DNA from: Tetracentron sinense
Taxonomy: Eukaryota > Streptophyta > Magnoliopsida > Trochodendrales > Trochodendraceae
Assembly (NCBI GenBank): GCA_015143295.1
Contig: JABCRI010000941.1
Span: 39,483-103,482 of the forward strand
DNA length: 64,000 nucleotides
Direction: 5' to 3'
A program made the translations under genes and the position numbers. The notes below the pieces were generated by a model. The model did not search any database, had not been told where the DNA came from, and was given only the letters and a program-made list of their open reading frames with translations. The number at the start of each line of letters is the position of its first letter. The first letter of the stretch is position 1. Positions 33,600-44,499 of this stretch are shown here, one piece after another.

Positions 33600-33960
33600 G
33601 TGGATTATGTTATTTTTGTTAGTTCCTTTGAGAACATTGTATTGGTCTTAGTACATCACTCATGGGACTCCGGAATAGAATGGTGTAGCCGATAAAAGAA
33701 CAATACTTATTTGAATATTTTTTGCAGCATGTGAAGTCACTCTAATTGCCATAAAGACACCAGTTCCTTTTAGGAAATCTACTAGGGATAGAAGTCAGCT
33801 ATTTATTCTGACTTTGAGCTATATCTAGATGAATGTGTCCTTAGCAATTTGGAAGATCCTTCCAATTTCTAGATGTTGTGAATAGTGAGCACTCTCTGGA
33901 GTGGCTGAATGCAATGAGGGAGGAATTAAAGTCTATGAAATATATTTTGTTTGGAAAGTG
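33600..33960 (+). pseudogene. Copia integrase/RT scraps
   Basis: CTCATGGGACTCCGGAATAG encodes a decayed version of the integrase motif TPxQNGVAER (about 33660-33700). Further on, NSEHSLEWLNAMREELKSM (about 33889-33945) is the start of the copia RT region. Most of pol is deleted. Confidence 0.6.
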
Positions 33961-35052
33961 ACCTAATCACTTATTAATTCCTCGATCATTGGGTGTAGAT
34001 AGATTTATCTTAGGGTAATTGTGGCTCTTATGACAATTTGAATCGTGAACTTGAAGTATGATCTACATAGATTAGTGCATATACCTCAAGGTTAGTGGGA
34101 GACAAGTTATGTTTTGGGTATCAAGATTACCAGAGATCATATTTCTAGATGTTTGGGGTTATCTTATAGGACTTCATGTTGGTTTACAAGAGATGTATTA
34201 AACTAGAAGTTGTACGGTTATTCAGATTCTGATTTTGCATGTTTTCACGATAGTTTGAAATCCTCATCAGATTATGTGTTGTTGCATGTTTTTAATTGTG
34301 AACCTGTTAACTAAAGGACTTTCCACCAAAAACTTTAAAGATCATGTCACTCCTGTGGGAGTTTTAGAGTCTTTTGATTTTTTTATTTAGTGGGAGTGTT
34401 TGTTTATTGCTTTATATTCCAGTCATTTATATGATATATCTGTCATTGTTTTGCATTCTAAGATATTGAATTATTATGGTTATGAAAATTAAATGTTGAT
34501 GCATCATTTTGATTATGGTTATGTATTTGGGTTGCACGTGCAAAAAGTAAAGACATTAAGTGATAGATTTCACATGGTGGATGTCATTGATGTCAAGTTT
34601 GCCCGAGAGCCTTTTGCACAAAGCTCTCAAGTTGCTTGGGCCGAACATGGTTGGGCACCATGTTTGAGACCTTCATTCTGAATACAAGGTGATGGACTTC
34701 ACATGTTGGTTGCCGTAAAGTATCAGAATGACATGCATATGCTTAAATGCATATAGTGTAGACAATTTATGGACGTACACATTTTGATTACATAAGGTTG
34801 TGTACCATCCATATCACACCATACTAAACCACCATAAAGTTTCTCTTAGAAACATTAACATTAGTAGCTGTTATATGCTTCCATGATCACAGTTAGTAAT
34901 GCTTTTGAATCGAAATGAAAGATAAAAGAACACTTAATTCTCGACAGCAAGGTTTTTCAAAATAAAAGAGTGGTTACTCGTGTTTTTAAAGGTTGTTCAA
35001 TCCGAAGAGTCCTTTTATTTTATTTAAGGATTGCTTGGACCTAATGGGAGAT

Positions 35053-35589
35053 TGTTAGTGTTTTTTATATTAAATAAAAACTCATGTGGTTTGGCACAAT
35101 CCTTAGGTTTTTAAAACTCAGATTGTATTGCTATCAATAGAGAATAATAAGGTTAATGGGTCCTACTAAGGAAACGTGATCAAATAGAGACTAATAAGTG
35201 TTCTTAAAGCTAACAAACAAGGTCGAGGTTGGCGACCGTAAGATCTTTGGTGTGATTCCTCTCAGCCTTTGGATTTTATGATAGGTAGGATTCCAAGGGT
35301 ATATATAAAGAAAGAGGAAGTACCTCTTTTCACTTATGTCATTTTGAACCCCCATTAAATCAGACTTAAGGAGAAAAAAGAAGACTTCTCTCATCCTCTC
35401 AAGCGCAGTACGTGAACTCAGCCTCACACCGAGAAGAGAATAGGGATATTCCAGCGATTTGGTATGTGATCATTTCTTTTCCTCTCAATCTCTATTTGAT
35501 TATGATAATGGAAAAACTAATTGCATGGTCTAGATCTCATATTAAATATTATTGTTTAGATTAACATGTTATTATATTTATTCCCAATA
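35053..35589 (+). repeat. 3' LTR of copia element
   Basis: Starts TGTTAGTG directly after the polypurine tract and ends CCCAATA directly before TCTCT. Collinear with the 5' LTR over its full length. Confidence 0.87.
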
Positions 35590-35594
35590 TCTCT

Positions 35595-36308
35595 ATCCTT
35601 ACTATGTGTTTAAGTGAACAAAGGAGTTGTGCCTTTGGATAATTCCCTCTTCAAACCCCTAACCCCTTCTAAAGAAATGGTCGACCCCAATACCTTACTT
35701 CATTACACTAATGTCCTCGACGCTGTGATCGACGCAGTGTACTTCTCGATCAAGAACCACAACATTACAGACGTTGTAGTTCATGTTACAGAATCTAGAT
35801 GGCCTTCAAAAGGGTATTCGAAAGAGCCATACGCGACCATAGACAATGCAGTTACATACCATTCGAATCTCATTAAGCATGTTTTTGATTGCAATGGAAC
35901 TCCATTACATCCTGAATACACTTCCAGTATTTAAATTTACGAGCTGTTTAATGAGAATTTGGATATTCACCGGTATCGGAAGAGAATTAGGGCCTTTTTT
36001 TTTACGGGAATTCGACGTCAGTTTACTTGCTTCATGTTTCTGGAAGTGGGACTTTTTTAGCGAATGATACGACAAACCAGATGTACTGTGTGGCAATGGA
36101 CGGTGTTGATTCGAGGACAATGCGGGCGGCTCTGGATTGGGCTTTGGGATTGGGTCGGGCGATTGCTCGGAGATTCAATCCGGCAAGGATTGTTAACAGC
36201 CCAATAATGTGAAGAACTAGGCTTCTTATACCTTCAATTGCTATTTCCAGAAGGCAGGGAAGTCTGTTGGGTCCTGCGATTTTAAGGGCGTCGGCATGAT
36301 CACCACCA
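35595..36308 (+). pseudogene. Captured glucan endo-1,3-beta-glucosidase fragment (GH17 + X8)
   Basis: The translation gives LYPYYVF, NKGVVPLDNSLFKPLTPSKE, NTLLHYTNVLDAVIDAVYFS, then VTESRWPSKG. The catalytic Glu is kept but the usual following Gly is Arg. Next come KEPYATIDNAVTYHSNLIKH and, in another frame, LLHVSGSGTFLANDTTNQMY and MDGVDSRTMRAALDWA of the X8 carbohydrate-binding domain. In plants these are secreted or GPI-anchored callose-acting enzymes. Frameshifts near 35935-36010 and 36160 plus stops make it dead. The similarity ends at the MULE TIR, so it is cargo, not a resident gene. Confidence 0.82.
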
Positions 36309-36506
36309 CTTGGGGTAGTTTTGGAAAATTATAGATTTAATATGATGACATAAGCACATCTATGACTTGACTGACGGTTAACACACCGAAGGAGTGTAAG
36401 TGTCATTATTTTAAAAAGTAAAGATACTTAATGTATTTTTTGAAAACTGAGAGGGTCCATGTGTATTTTCACCAAACCTCAAGAGGGTGTAAAAGAATTT
36501 TTCCCT
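36305..36506 (-). repeat. Right terminal inverted repeat of Pack-MULE
   Basis: The reverse complement begins AGGGAAAAATTCTTTTACAC and follows the left TIR over about 200 bp, ending beside the captured GH17/X8 fragment. Confidence 0.8.
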
Positions 36507-36718
36507 TTAAAGATATTTATTGATGTTAGATGCATAGGGAGAACACATCTGGTGATTATTTGAATCTGTATCCATGCTTGGCATCAACATTTTCTTCTTC
36601 AATCAACATATGGGATTCTGATAAACAAAACTATTTGGCGGGTCTGAGTTTGCCTTGAGAATAGACACGGGGTTTTTCTTTTCGCTAGTGACCAATGACG
36701 TATCACCCGTAACTTATA

Positions 36719-37137
36719 CTAGTAGGTGGCACGTGCGATGCACGTGAGAACGAGGGGAAGGAGTTAACCACAGTTAATAGGAGTTAAAAATGACACGTGT
36801 TAACCCGCAGGTGCAATTGAACTCGTTAGTGGTACGTGCGATGCACGGGAGCACGAGAGGAAGGAGTTAACCACAGTTAATAGGAGTTAAAAGAGACATG
36901 TGTTAACCCGCGGGTGCAATTGAACTCTTCCTGAGTTCAATCACGATTGACTATGATTCTAAATAGATAGATGAGCAAGGGGTAGTTTAGGAATTAATGT
37001 AAAACATTAAATCAAATGCAAGGGTTAGCTTAGGAATTAAAGTAAAATATTAAATCAATGTTTTGTTTCTACATAAGGGTAGTTTGAGAATTTCAGAAAA
37101 TTCACAACGCAAGACTCTCACATTATAATATTAAAGA
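36719..37137 (-). mobile_element. Small Helitron-like element
   Basis: The minus strand ends with hairpin CACGTGCATCGCACGTG, an 7-nt spacer and CTAG followed by T, the Helitron 3' signature. The other end (minus strand TCTTTAATATTATAATG) resembles the 5' end TCTCTACTATTATAATG of the Helitron at 49444. A ~104-bp tandem duplication at 36720-36925 includes a second, degenerate copy of the hairpin. The 5' boundary is approximate. Confidence 0.45.
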
Positions 37138-37239
37138 AAAGAGGGAGTGATACAATAGCTGAAGATCCGTTCATACTACAAACAGTTGACGAAGAATCAA
37201 GCGGTTGGACCCCATTCTCTGAAAGACTTCCCACGTAAC

Positions 37240-37720
37240 CTCTGATACCAATCTGATACCAATGTTGAAAACTAAGAAATCAAGGAAGAAGATGATAGAA
37301 GAGAGAAAAAAAGTGTTTTCGTGAGGCTGGTTATCACAACTTAAAGGGCTCCTGTAGTTGTAAAATTTCAATCATGAGTATGAGAGGAATAAGGAAGGCT
37401 ATTAATCATAGGAATTGTAATGGCACCATGAACCATTAGTTACAAAACTGAGTTGATTCAGTTATGTCAAGTGATGCAATATATATAGTTAATATTAATA
37501 TAATAAAAAAAATTAAATGCAAATAAAAATATTTTTTCTAAAACTTTGCAAAGCAATTAAAAATTCTATTTAATTCACTTTCTTCTCATGCGTATAAATA
37601 ATTTTCTTCTTTCTATAGGTTTTGTTCTAAAACCCATATTTTTTTATCTCCATTTTTTATATTCAATCTTATTAATTTAATATCATAGGCTCCTTTAAGA
37701 GCCTATATTCTATAGACATG
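37240..37720 (-). mobile_element. Copia LTR edge with primer-binding site (remnant)
   Basis: On the minus strand, TTTTCAACA is followed by TTGGTATCAGATTGGTATCA, a doubled initiator-tRNA-Met-type primer-binding site (37239-37263). The sequence at higher coordinates is therefore the end of a minus-strand copia LTR, containing a TATATATA near 37480. The outer LTR edge was not found, and the internal region at 37140-37240 is only a scrap. Confidence 0.45.
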
Positions 37721-38080
37721 ATTTGGACTAACAAATAAGGTTCTATATATTTTGAAACTTTTACAGTAATCCAAGTGAATTCAAAGAAAACCATCTAAGT
37801 CACACGGCTCATGTCGAGCGGTCCAAATTGATTTGTCTCGAGTTAGATGTATTACCCATTGAAGGTTTGAACCAAACCGGCGAAGAGTCGGATTCACAAG
37901 TCAACCAGTCCCACCGACCCGGGTTGATCCAAGTTTTAGAACACTAACAGAGACTTAGATCACATGCAAGGGCTTTGATGTGGGAGGAAACTTGCTACTT
38001 ACCTGCCAAGAAGATATAGCGTGTTACACTGTTCTAATTATAAAGATGGGAAATACCAACTCTTAACCCCTTGTTTAGTT

Positions 38081-38228
38081 CCCTAGCAAATCGAGTGTGG
38101 GAAAATAACATAAGAAAAACGAAAGAAATTCTGCCCCTAAATAAGGGTTAATCTCCCTAGCAAATAGAGTGTGGGAAAATAACGTAAGAAAAACGAAAGA
38201 AATTCTGCCCCTAAATAAGGGTTAATAG
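38081..38228. repeat. 74-bp tandem duplication
   Basis: Two units beginning CCCTAGCAAAT and ending AAATAAGGGTTAAT, with two substitutions between them. The surrounding 37720-38710 stretch is AT-rich with no gene. Confidence 0.88.
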
Positions 38229-38710
38229 GGACACGTGAAACCTTATTTTTCTCGAGAGATGTGTTAGTCTAGATGCAAATTTCCTCCAAAATTTCACGAC
38301 GCAACATCTGCCTACCTTTCCACAAGTTAAGACTTCGAAGAAAAAATTTCCAATCTCAACCGGTTCTACAGCAGGTTATAACGGGAAAAATATTAACATA
38401 TTTGGAAGTTTGATGATGATGGACCATGTGAATGATTTATGCATGACTTTCAATTTCCTTCCTTTTACTATATAAATCATTTACAAAGAAAAAGGTTCAT
38501 CTACAGAGGAAAAGGTTTTACGGTAAAAAGTGAAATTTTTACTCAGTTTTTGGTGTTTGGATGTATTATATTGAAAAAAAAATGCAAAAAACATTTTATT
38601 TTAAAAATAAATTAATAAAAAATTATGAATAAAAATATTTTTATAATTTTAAAAATATATATAAAAAGGTTGATATTTTACAAGAAACTGACTTACAAAA
38701 TTTTAAAGGC

Positions 38711-39080
38711 TTGGGATCTTCTGAATCTCTCTGGTTTTAACCCCTAGAGGTCACCACGTGTCTCCTTTGACACCCCTTAACCACGGGTAAGGTTCACCAA
38801 CCCCTAGGGTTCACCCACCCATCCTTGGTTTTTTCTTATATATTAATTATTATTATTTTAATTAAAAAAACTGTATTTAGACTTTTTTTAATATTAAAAA
38901 AGTTTTTAATTTTAAAAAAAAAATTAATATTTATTTTAAAAAAAACAAGGATGGATGGGTGAACCTTAGGGATGGGTGAACCTTACCCATGGTTAAAGGG
39001 TGTCAAAGGAGACACGTGACGACCTCTAGGGGTTCAAACCGTAAAGATTCTCTCGAGTTGAACTCGAGAGAATCCTGGGC
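38711..39080. repeat. Palindromic foldback element B
   Basis: The left arm CCCCTAGAGGTCACCACGTG ... CACCCACCCATCCTTGG is mirrored by CAAGGATGGATGGGTGAACC ... CACGTGACGACCTCTAGGGG. The arms extend outward to GAATCTCTCTGGTTTTAAC / GTTCAAACCGTAAAGATTC. The central ~110 bp is A/T-rich. Same family as 8228-8590. Confidence 0.75.
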
Positions 39081-40099
39081 CAATTTTAAAATATAAGTTA
39101 TTTTCTATAAAAATAGTTCATTTTCCATAAAATATTTTACTAATTAAAGAAGATTACTTACAAACAAACATATATAATTGGTATTTTTCGTAGAATGATT
39201 TGTTTTACTTATATTTTAGGGACAAACGAAGCATATAAGAAGAAGAGGGGGGCCAAATCCCTAGGCCAGAATCGACGCACACGTCAGATGACTTTTCACG
39301 CGCCCGAGACCCATGTTTCCTACGCGGTCCCACTCTCACCATTTTTAGCTAGGCTAAAAAAGTGTCAATACATCCAATCAAAGATGAAAGATGAGTCATA
39401 TGTGTGAAAGATACATCGTATCATGGTTTAGCAATATAAACAGAACCCGAGTTGCCTTTTACGGGATTAAGACCCTTTTATAAAAAATAAAAATAAAAAA
39501 TCGTATTTCATGGAAAGGAAAAAGTTTCGAGGAGTACTAGCCCTACTCTCGGTCATCCTCTACTTTCACCATCCACCAACCATATATCCATTTTTTTGAA
39601 ATTAAATAACTTTTCCATTAAAAAAAATAAAAAATAGACAAGTGGTTGATTGAGAGAAGAGTTGACTGAGGGTAGGGCTCCCATTCCTCAAAAGTTTTTT
39701 TCACCTCAAAGCAAAACCAGTCTTGATCCCATTGTTATTTCAATTAGAAATATTCTCTTTTGAGTAACATGCAAGGACTTCGACCAGCTAGAAAACTTGC
39801 TACTGGGGTAACTTAAGGAGGTAGACTTGTTACATGTGTGTGGGCCGGTGAGTATAGGCAACAGCGCACCCCTTTGTGTTTTACCAAAAAAATGGGGTCA
39901 TTTTTTTTTTTGATTCATCCCTATGGAACGTGGGGCCCTCCTTTGTAAGACACAAAGAGTAACAGTGCAGCGTGCGTTGGGAGTTAAAGACTAAGCCTTT
40001 CTAATTATGAAGTTGGGAAATACCAACTTTGAAAGGATTTCCTAAAGTTACCATGGTCTGTAATCTAGGAAGCACGTATACGGATACAACCCGGGGCGG
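39081..40099. other. Intergenic, no gene seen
   Basis: Mixed AT-rich sequence with A-runs. The 39195-39407 reading frame has no recognisable domain and overlaps repeat-like text, so it is not called. Confidence 0.45.
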
Positions 40100-40680
40100 A
40101 AATTTTTTGTAAATCCCTATTGTACTAGTATGACTAGTGGGCCCCTCAATTAAAAAAAAAAATTTTAGTATACTTGGCCCCCCCAATTTTTTTGTCCTAT
40201 ATGATGTAGTGGCCCCCTCAATTTTTTTTGTCACATATATAGTGGCCCCCCAATGGAGTCCCCTTATGCTCATGTCCCTATTGACACCTCTTAACTATGG
40301 TTAAAATTCACCCAATCTCATGGTTCACCTACTTATCCTTGATTTTATAAAAAAATATTTAAATAATTTTAATCTTAGGAGTTAGTGAATTTTTAACAAG
40401 GGTTCAAAAAGAAATTTGATATATTTTTTTTAAACCAAGGATAGGTGGGTGAATCTTAACCACAATGAAAGGGGTATTAATAGGACATGTGGCGACCTCA
40501 AAGGTATTACCAAGAAAAAAAATTTTCAAAATAAAAAAACTACCCCAAAAAAAATTTTCACGGGGGCTACGCCCCCGAACCCCCAAATCCCATACCCTCA
40601 AACCAAATTTTTTTTTGTACACATGTATTTTGGCCCCCCCAATGAAAAATTCCTGGCTCCACTCCTAGATACAACAATAC
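40100..40680. repeat. Composite repeat containing palindromic module C
   Basis: It shares order and sequence with 47966-48510: ACTAGTGGGCC, pyrimidine-rich CCCCCCCAATTTTTT, the palindromic module (CATGTCCCTATTGACA ... AGGACATGTGGCGACCTC), then GGGGGCTACGCCCCCGAACC. The right end, AATTCCTGGCTCCACTCCTA, is like the reverse of the GGGGCGGAGCCAGG terminus common in plant DNA transposons. Non-coding. Confidence 0.6.
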
Positions 40681-41300
40681 AATAAAACCTAAAAAAAAAA
40701 AAAACAGGATATGAGTACAATCAGAATATATTTGTAATTTAAAAAAAATAAAATAATAATACTATATTTTGTATTATAATTATAAAATAACCATTGATTC
40801 AGTTCTGATTATGTATAAAAAAAGGCCATGTCCATGCAAAAGCAAAATAAATAGAGTTATCTCATCATCCACTAAACAAAAAAAAAAGTCATCCTAATAT
40901 CCACTAAGCAAAATATAAAGAACATGTCCATGCAAAAACAAAAGAGATAGGGTCACACCCTCAGGTCTCATAAAATTAAAAAAAAATTATTCATGACCAT
41001 ATCCCAACAGTATTGGAGCTATATCCCTACCATATCCATAATAAAAACTTTGTTTTAAATTAACAGGATACGTTTGAGCCATATCCCATACATATCCTAT
41101 CGTATTATAGACATATCGGTATCCGATACGGGTATAATTACCTATTTGAAGTATCTGTGCCGCTTCGTAGTCTGTAATCATTCAAGACTTCGAAAAGGAG
41201 GGAAAAAGAAAAAGGGAAAGCCTGGACTTTTGAAAAAAAAAAAAACTAAAAAGTTGTTACCAAGAACTTTCCTTATAACTTCACACACAAACAAACACGC
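40681..41300. other. Upstream region of the Ca2+-ATPase gene
   Basis: AT-rich. It contains repeated CATATCC-type words (40995-41130) and short repeats such as CATGTCCATGCAAAA (twice, 40827 and 40922). No gene. Part of it presumably serves as the distal promoter. Confidence 0.4.
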
Positions 41301-41312
41301 TTTGAGTTTCTG

Positions 41313-41320
41313 TATAAGAA
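41313..41320 (+). promoter_or_regulatory. Probable TATA box of Ca2+-ATPase gene
   Basis: TATAAGAA lies about 125 bp before the start codon. The same motif in matching context is kept in the pseudogene at 9258-9265. The 5' UTR would be about 90-100 nt. Confidence 0.5.
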
Positions 41321-41439
41321 CTCAATCCCCGTCCATTTACCTTCTCATCGACTGTGAATTAGCAAATACGTCATAGACTCTCTTTGGATTGAATTTGAGC
41401 GTTTAAGACTTTTTTAATCACTTCGACGAGTTACTTACC

Positions 41440-44400
41440 ATGGTGAAGTCTAGTGATCCACATTGCACTGCACTTTTCTTCCTTAACGTGCGTTCCCTTA
41501 CCAGACCTCACCAGAGATGGCGCTTGGCTTTCGCAGCCATCTACGCCGGCCGAGTTCTTCTCTCTCTTGCTAAGGATATTTTGTCTAAGAAGGACCAGCT
41601 CCTGTCCAGAATTGTACACTCCCCGTCTTACACCATCCTTGATATTCAAGACAATGGAGGTGACCGTGTACCCTTCTTCAATGTCGATCAGACGAGCCTC
41701 AACGATATCACGAGGGAGAAGAACTTGGAGAGCCTTTATCAGATTGGAGGAGTTGAAGGGGTGGCTACGCTTCTTGAAACTGACATGGAGAATGGAATAC
41801 TTGGAGACGATGCTGAATTCACACGCCGAAGTATTGTGTTTGGTCCGAACACGTACCAAAAGCCGCCTGTAAAAGGCTTCCTCAGTTTCGTATTTGAAGC
41901 TTTCAAGGATACAACCATCCTCATACTTTTGGGCTGTGCCATCCTCTCTCTCGGCTTCGGAATCAAACAACATGGCCTCAAAGACGGGTGGTATGATGGT
42001 GGGAGTATTGTTTTTGCTATTTTTCTAGTCGTTGCTGTCTCTGCGGTGAGTAACTTCAAGCAATCACGACAGTTCAAGAAGCTTTCTGACGAAAGCAACA
42101 ATATCATGGTGGAAGTCATGAGAGATGGACGGCGTCAACAAATTTCCATCTTCAACGTGGTAGTCGGAGACATTGTTTTTCTAAAGATTGGAGATCAAAT
42201 TCCGGCTGACGGGTTGTTCTTGGACGGACACTCCTTAAAGGTGGACGAGTCAAGCATGACAGGAGAGAGTGACCATGTAGAAGTCGATAGAAGCCGTAAT
42301 CCCTTCCTCTTCTCAGGCGCAAAGGTGGCCGACGGATATGCTCGGATGCTTGTCACGTCTGTGGGCATACACACAACATGGGGTGAGATGATGAGCCTGA
42401 TAAGCCATGATTTAGACGAGCAAACTCCATTACAAGCAAGGCTCAACAAGCTGACTTCTTATATAGGAAAGGTCGGTCTGGTGGTCGCTTTCCTTGTTCT
42501 CCTGGTGTTGCTGGTGCGTTATTTCATGGGGACCACAGAAGATGAATCGGGAAATCGGGAGTTCAATGGCAGCAAGACAAAGGTCAATGATGTGATGAAT
42601 GCAATAGTGGGTATAGTCGCTGCTGCAGTAACCATTGTGGTGGTGGCTATTCCGGAAGGTCTGCCACTAGCTGTCACTCTCACTCTTGCTTATTCTATGA
42701 AGAGAATGATGGCAGATAATGCTATGGTTCGAAAACTCTCCGCTTGTGAGACTATGGGTTCAGCCACCACCATCTGCACAGACAAAACGGGCACCCTCAC
42801 ATTGAACCAGATGAAGGTCACTAAGTTTTGGCTCGGCGACGAATCAATGACCGATGATACTTCCTTTCAAAACTCACCCACTGTTTTTGAATTGCTGCAA
42901 CAAGGAACCTGTTTGAACACTACTGGCGGTGTTTACAGACCCACTTCAGGAACAATGCCTGAGATTGCAGGTAGCCCAACTGAGAAAGCAATACTCTCTT
43001 GGGCTGTCCTTGAGTTGGGTATAGATATGGAGAAAGTGAAGCAGAGTTGCACAGTCCTCCACGTTGAAGCCTTCAATTCGGAGAAGAAATGTAGCGGGGT
43101 CTTGCTGAGGAAAAACAGCATGAATACAATTAACTTGCATTGGAAGGGAGCTGCCGAGATGATATTGAAAATGTGTTCAAACTACTCCAAGAGAACCGGG
43201 ACAATAAAAGAAATGGATGAAGCTGAAAGGATGAAGTTCGAACAAATTATTGAAGATATGGCAGCTAAAAGCCTCCGATGCATTGGGTTTGCCTACAAAC
43301 AAATCGCAGTGGCAGATTACAATGGACAGTCCCCTCAAATGCAAGAAAAAGACGGACTGACCTTGTTAGGACTAGTGGGTTTGAAGGACCCATGTCGACC
43401 AGGAGTGCGAACAGCCGTAGAAGCTTGCAAAGATGCTGGAGTGAACATCAAAATGATAACAGGAGACAATGTGTTCACTGCTAGAGCTATTGCCATTGAA
43501 TGTGGGATAATTGGACTTGATGAAGATTTGAACAATGAAGCAGTGGTTGAAGGTTTAGAATTCCGAAACTACTCACATGAAGAAAGAATGGAGAAGGTTG
43601 ATAGAATCCACGTAATGGCTAGGTCCTCCCCCCTTGACAAGCTTCTGATGGTACAATGCTTGAAGCAAAAAGGGCACGTGGTTGCGGTCACCGGGGATGG
43701 CACCAATGATGCACCTGCATTAAAAGAAGCGGATATCGGGCTTTCAATGGGGATTCAAGGAACTGAAGTGGCAAAGGAGAGTTCAGACATCATCATTTTA
43801 GACGATAACTTCACCAATGTAGCTACAGTTTTGAGGTGGGGGAGGTGCGTCTACAATAACATCCAAAAGTTCATCCAGTTCCAGCTCACAGTGAATGTTG
43901 CTGCTCTTACAATCAACTTTGTTGCAGCAGTATCGTCAGGTGAAGTACCCCTGACAGCAGTCCAGCTGTTGTGGGTGAACATGATCATGGACACATTGGG
44001 AGCTTTGGCCCTAGCCACTGAGCAACCTACCAAGGAGCTCATGGAGAAACCACCCGTGGGTCGAAGTGAACCGCTTATAACTAATGTCATGTGGAGAAAC
44101 CTCATCGCGCAGGCTCTATATCAGGTAATTGTTCTGCTTACACTACAGTTCAGGGGAAGGTCAATCTTCAGCGTGAATGATAAGGTTAAGGACACCCTCA
44201 TCTTCAATACTTTCGTCCTCTGCCAAGTTTTTAATGAGTTCAATGCAAGAAAGCTGGAAAAGAAGAACATATTTAAGGATATCCATAAGAATCGGTTGTT
44301 TCTTGGGATAGTCGGGATGACAGTCGTTCTTCAAGTGGTGATGGTAGAGTTTCTCAAGAGGTTTGCCAACACTGAGAGGCTGAATTGGGGGCAATGGGGT

Positions 44401-44499
44401 GCATGTATTGGAATTGCAGCATTGTCTTGGCCAATTGGTTGGGTTGTCAAGTGCATACCGGTTTCCAGTAAATCATTTCTCAGCCTTCTCAAGCTATAG
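41440..44499 (+). CDS. P2B-type calcium-transporting ATPase, ACA12/ACA13-like
   Basis: A 1019-residue uninterrupted frame encoding an autoinhibited Ca2+ pump, which exports cytosolic Ca2+ using ATP. The N-terminal calmodulin-binding/autoinhibitory segment is RWRLAFAAIYAGRVLLSL (from Arg26, anchor Trp27). Other motifs are the actuator TGES (274-277), PEGLP in the Ca2+-binding membrane helix (405-409), the phosphorylation site DKTGTLT (Asp448), the nucleotide-binding KGAA (569-572) and the hinge TGDGTNDAP (751-759). The C-terminal transport helices are complete. Lack of introns and length match Arabidopsis ACA12/ACA13, described as plasma-membrane pumps; location here is by analogy. The start matches the family N-terminus. 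A partial pseudogene lies 31 kb upstream. Confidence 0.96.
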   Translation: MVKSSDPHCTALFFLNVRSLTRPHQRWRLAFAAIYAGRVLLSLAKDILSKKDQLLSRIVHSPSYTILDIQDNGGDRVPFFNVDQTSLNDITREKNLESLYQIGGVEGVATLLETDMENGILGDDAEFTRRSIVFGPNTYQKPPVKGFLSFVFEAFKDTTILILLGCAILSLGFGIKQHGLKDGWYDGGSIVFAIFLVVAVSAVSNFKQSRQFKKLSDESNNIMVEVMRDGRRQQISIFNVVVGDIVFLKIGDQIPADGLFLDGHSLKVDESSMTGESDHVEVDRSRNPFLFSGAKVADGYARMLVTSVGIHTTWGEMMSLISHDLDEQTPLQARLNKLTSYIGKVGLVVAFLVLLVLLVRYFMGTTEDESGNREFNGSKTKVNDVMNAIVGIVAAAVTIVVVAIPEGLPLAVTLTLAYSMKRMMADNAMVRKLSACETMGSATTICTDKTGTLTLNQMKVTKFWLGDESMTDDTSFQNSPTVFELLQQGTCLNTTGGVYRPTSGTMPEIAGSPTEKAILSWAVLELGIDMEKVKQSCTVLHVEAFNSEKKCSGVLLRKNSMNTINLHWKGAAEMILKMCSNYSKRTGTIKEMDEAERMKFEQIIEDMAAKSLRCIGFAYKQIAVADYNGQSPQMQEKDGLTLLGLVGLKDPCRPGVRTAVEACKDAGVNIKMITGDNVFTARAIAIECGIIGLDEDLNNEAVVEGLEFRNYSHEERMEKVDRIHVMARSSPLDKLLMVQCLKQKGHVVAVTGDGTNDAPALKEADIGLSMGIQGTEVAKESSDIIILDDNFTNVATVLRWGRCVYNNIQKFIQFQLTVNVAALTINFVAAVSSGEVPLTAVQLLWVNMIMDTLGALALATEQPTKELMEKPPVGRSEPLITNVMWRNLIAQALYQVIVLLTLQFRGRSIFSVNDKVKDTLIFNTFVLCQVFNEFNARKLEKKNIFKDIHKNRLFLGIVGMTVVLQVVMVEFLKRFANTERLNWGQWGACIGIAALSWPIGWVVKCIPVSSKSFLSLLKL

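Larger units (their letters stand above)
30828..35589 (+). mobile_element. Ty1/copia retrotransposon, deleted (TSD TCTCT)
   Basis: Two 537-bp LTRs (30828-31364 and 35053-35589) are flanked by TCTCT (30823-30827 and 35590-35594). A primer-binding site like TTAGTATAAGAGCC (initiator tRNA-Met type, compare TGGTATCAGAGC) follows the 5' LTR, and a polypurine tract AATGGGAG precedes the 3' LTR. Only part of gag and scraps of integrase and RT remain. It inserted into the NLYPYY codons of the captured GH17 fragment. Confidence 0.88.
30184..36506. mobile_element. Pack-MULE-like element with captured GH17 fragment, disrupted by copia
   Basis: Terminal inverted repeats of about 200 bp (30184-30388 and 36305-36506) are flanked by the exact 9-bp duplication TTAAAGATA (30175-30183 and 36507-36515). 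Long TIRs plus a 9-bp duplication are diagnostic of Mutator-like elements. No MULE transposase is inside. Instead there is a glucan endo-1,3-beta-glucosidase fragment that stops right at the right-hand TIR. A complete copia element (30828-35589) was inserted later, so the MULE was about 1.56 kb before that. Confidence 0.78.

Noticed and set aside
41431..41973. 180-codon minus-strand frame over the Ca2+-ATPase start
   Set aside because: Complete shadow of the well-supported plus-strand gene.
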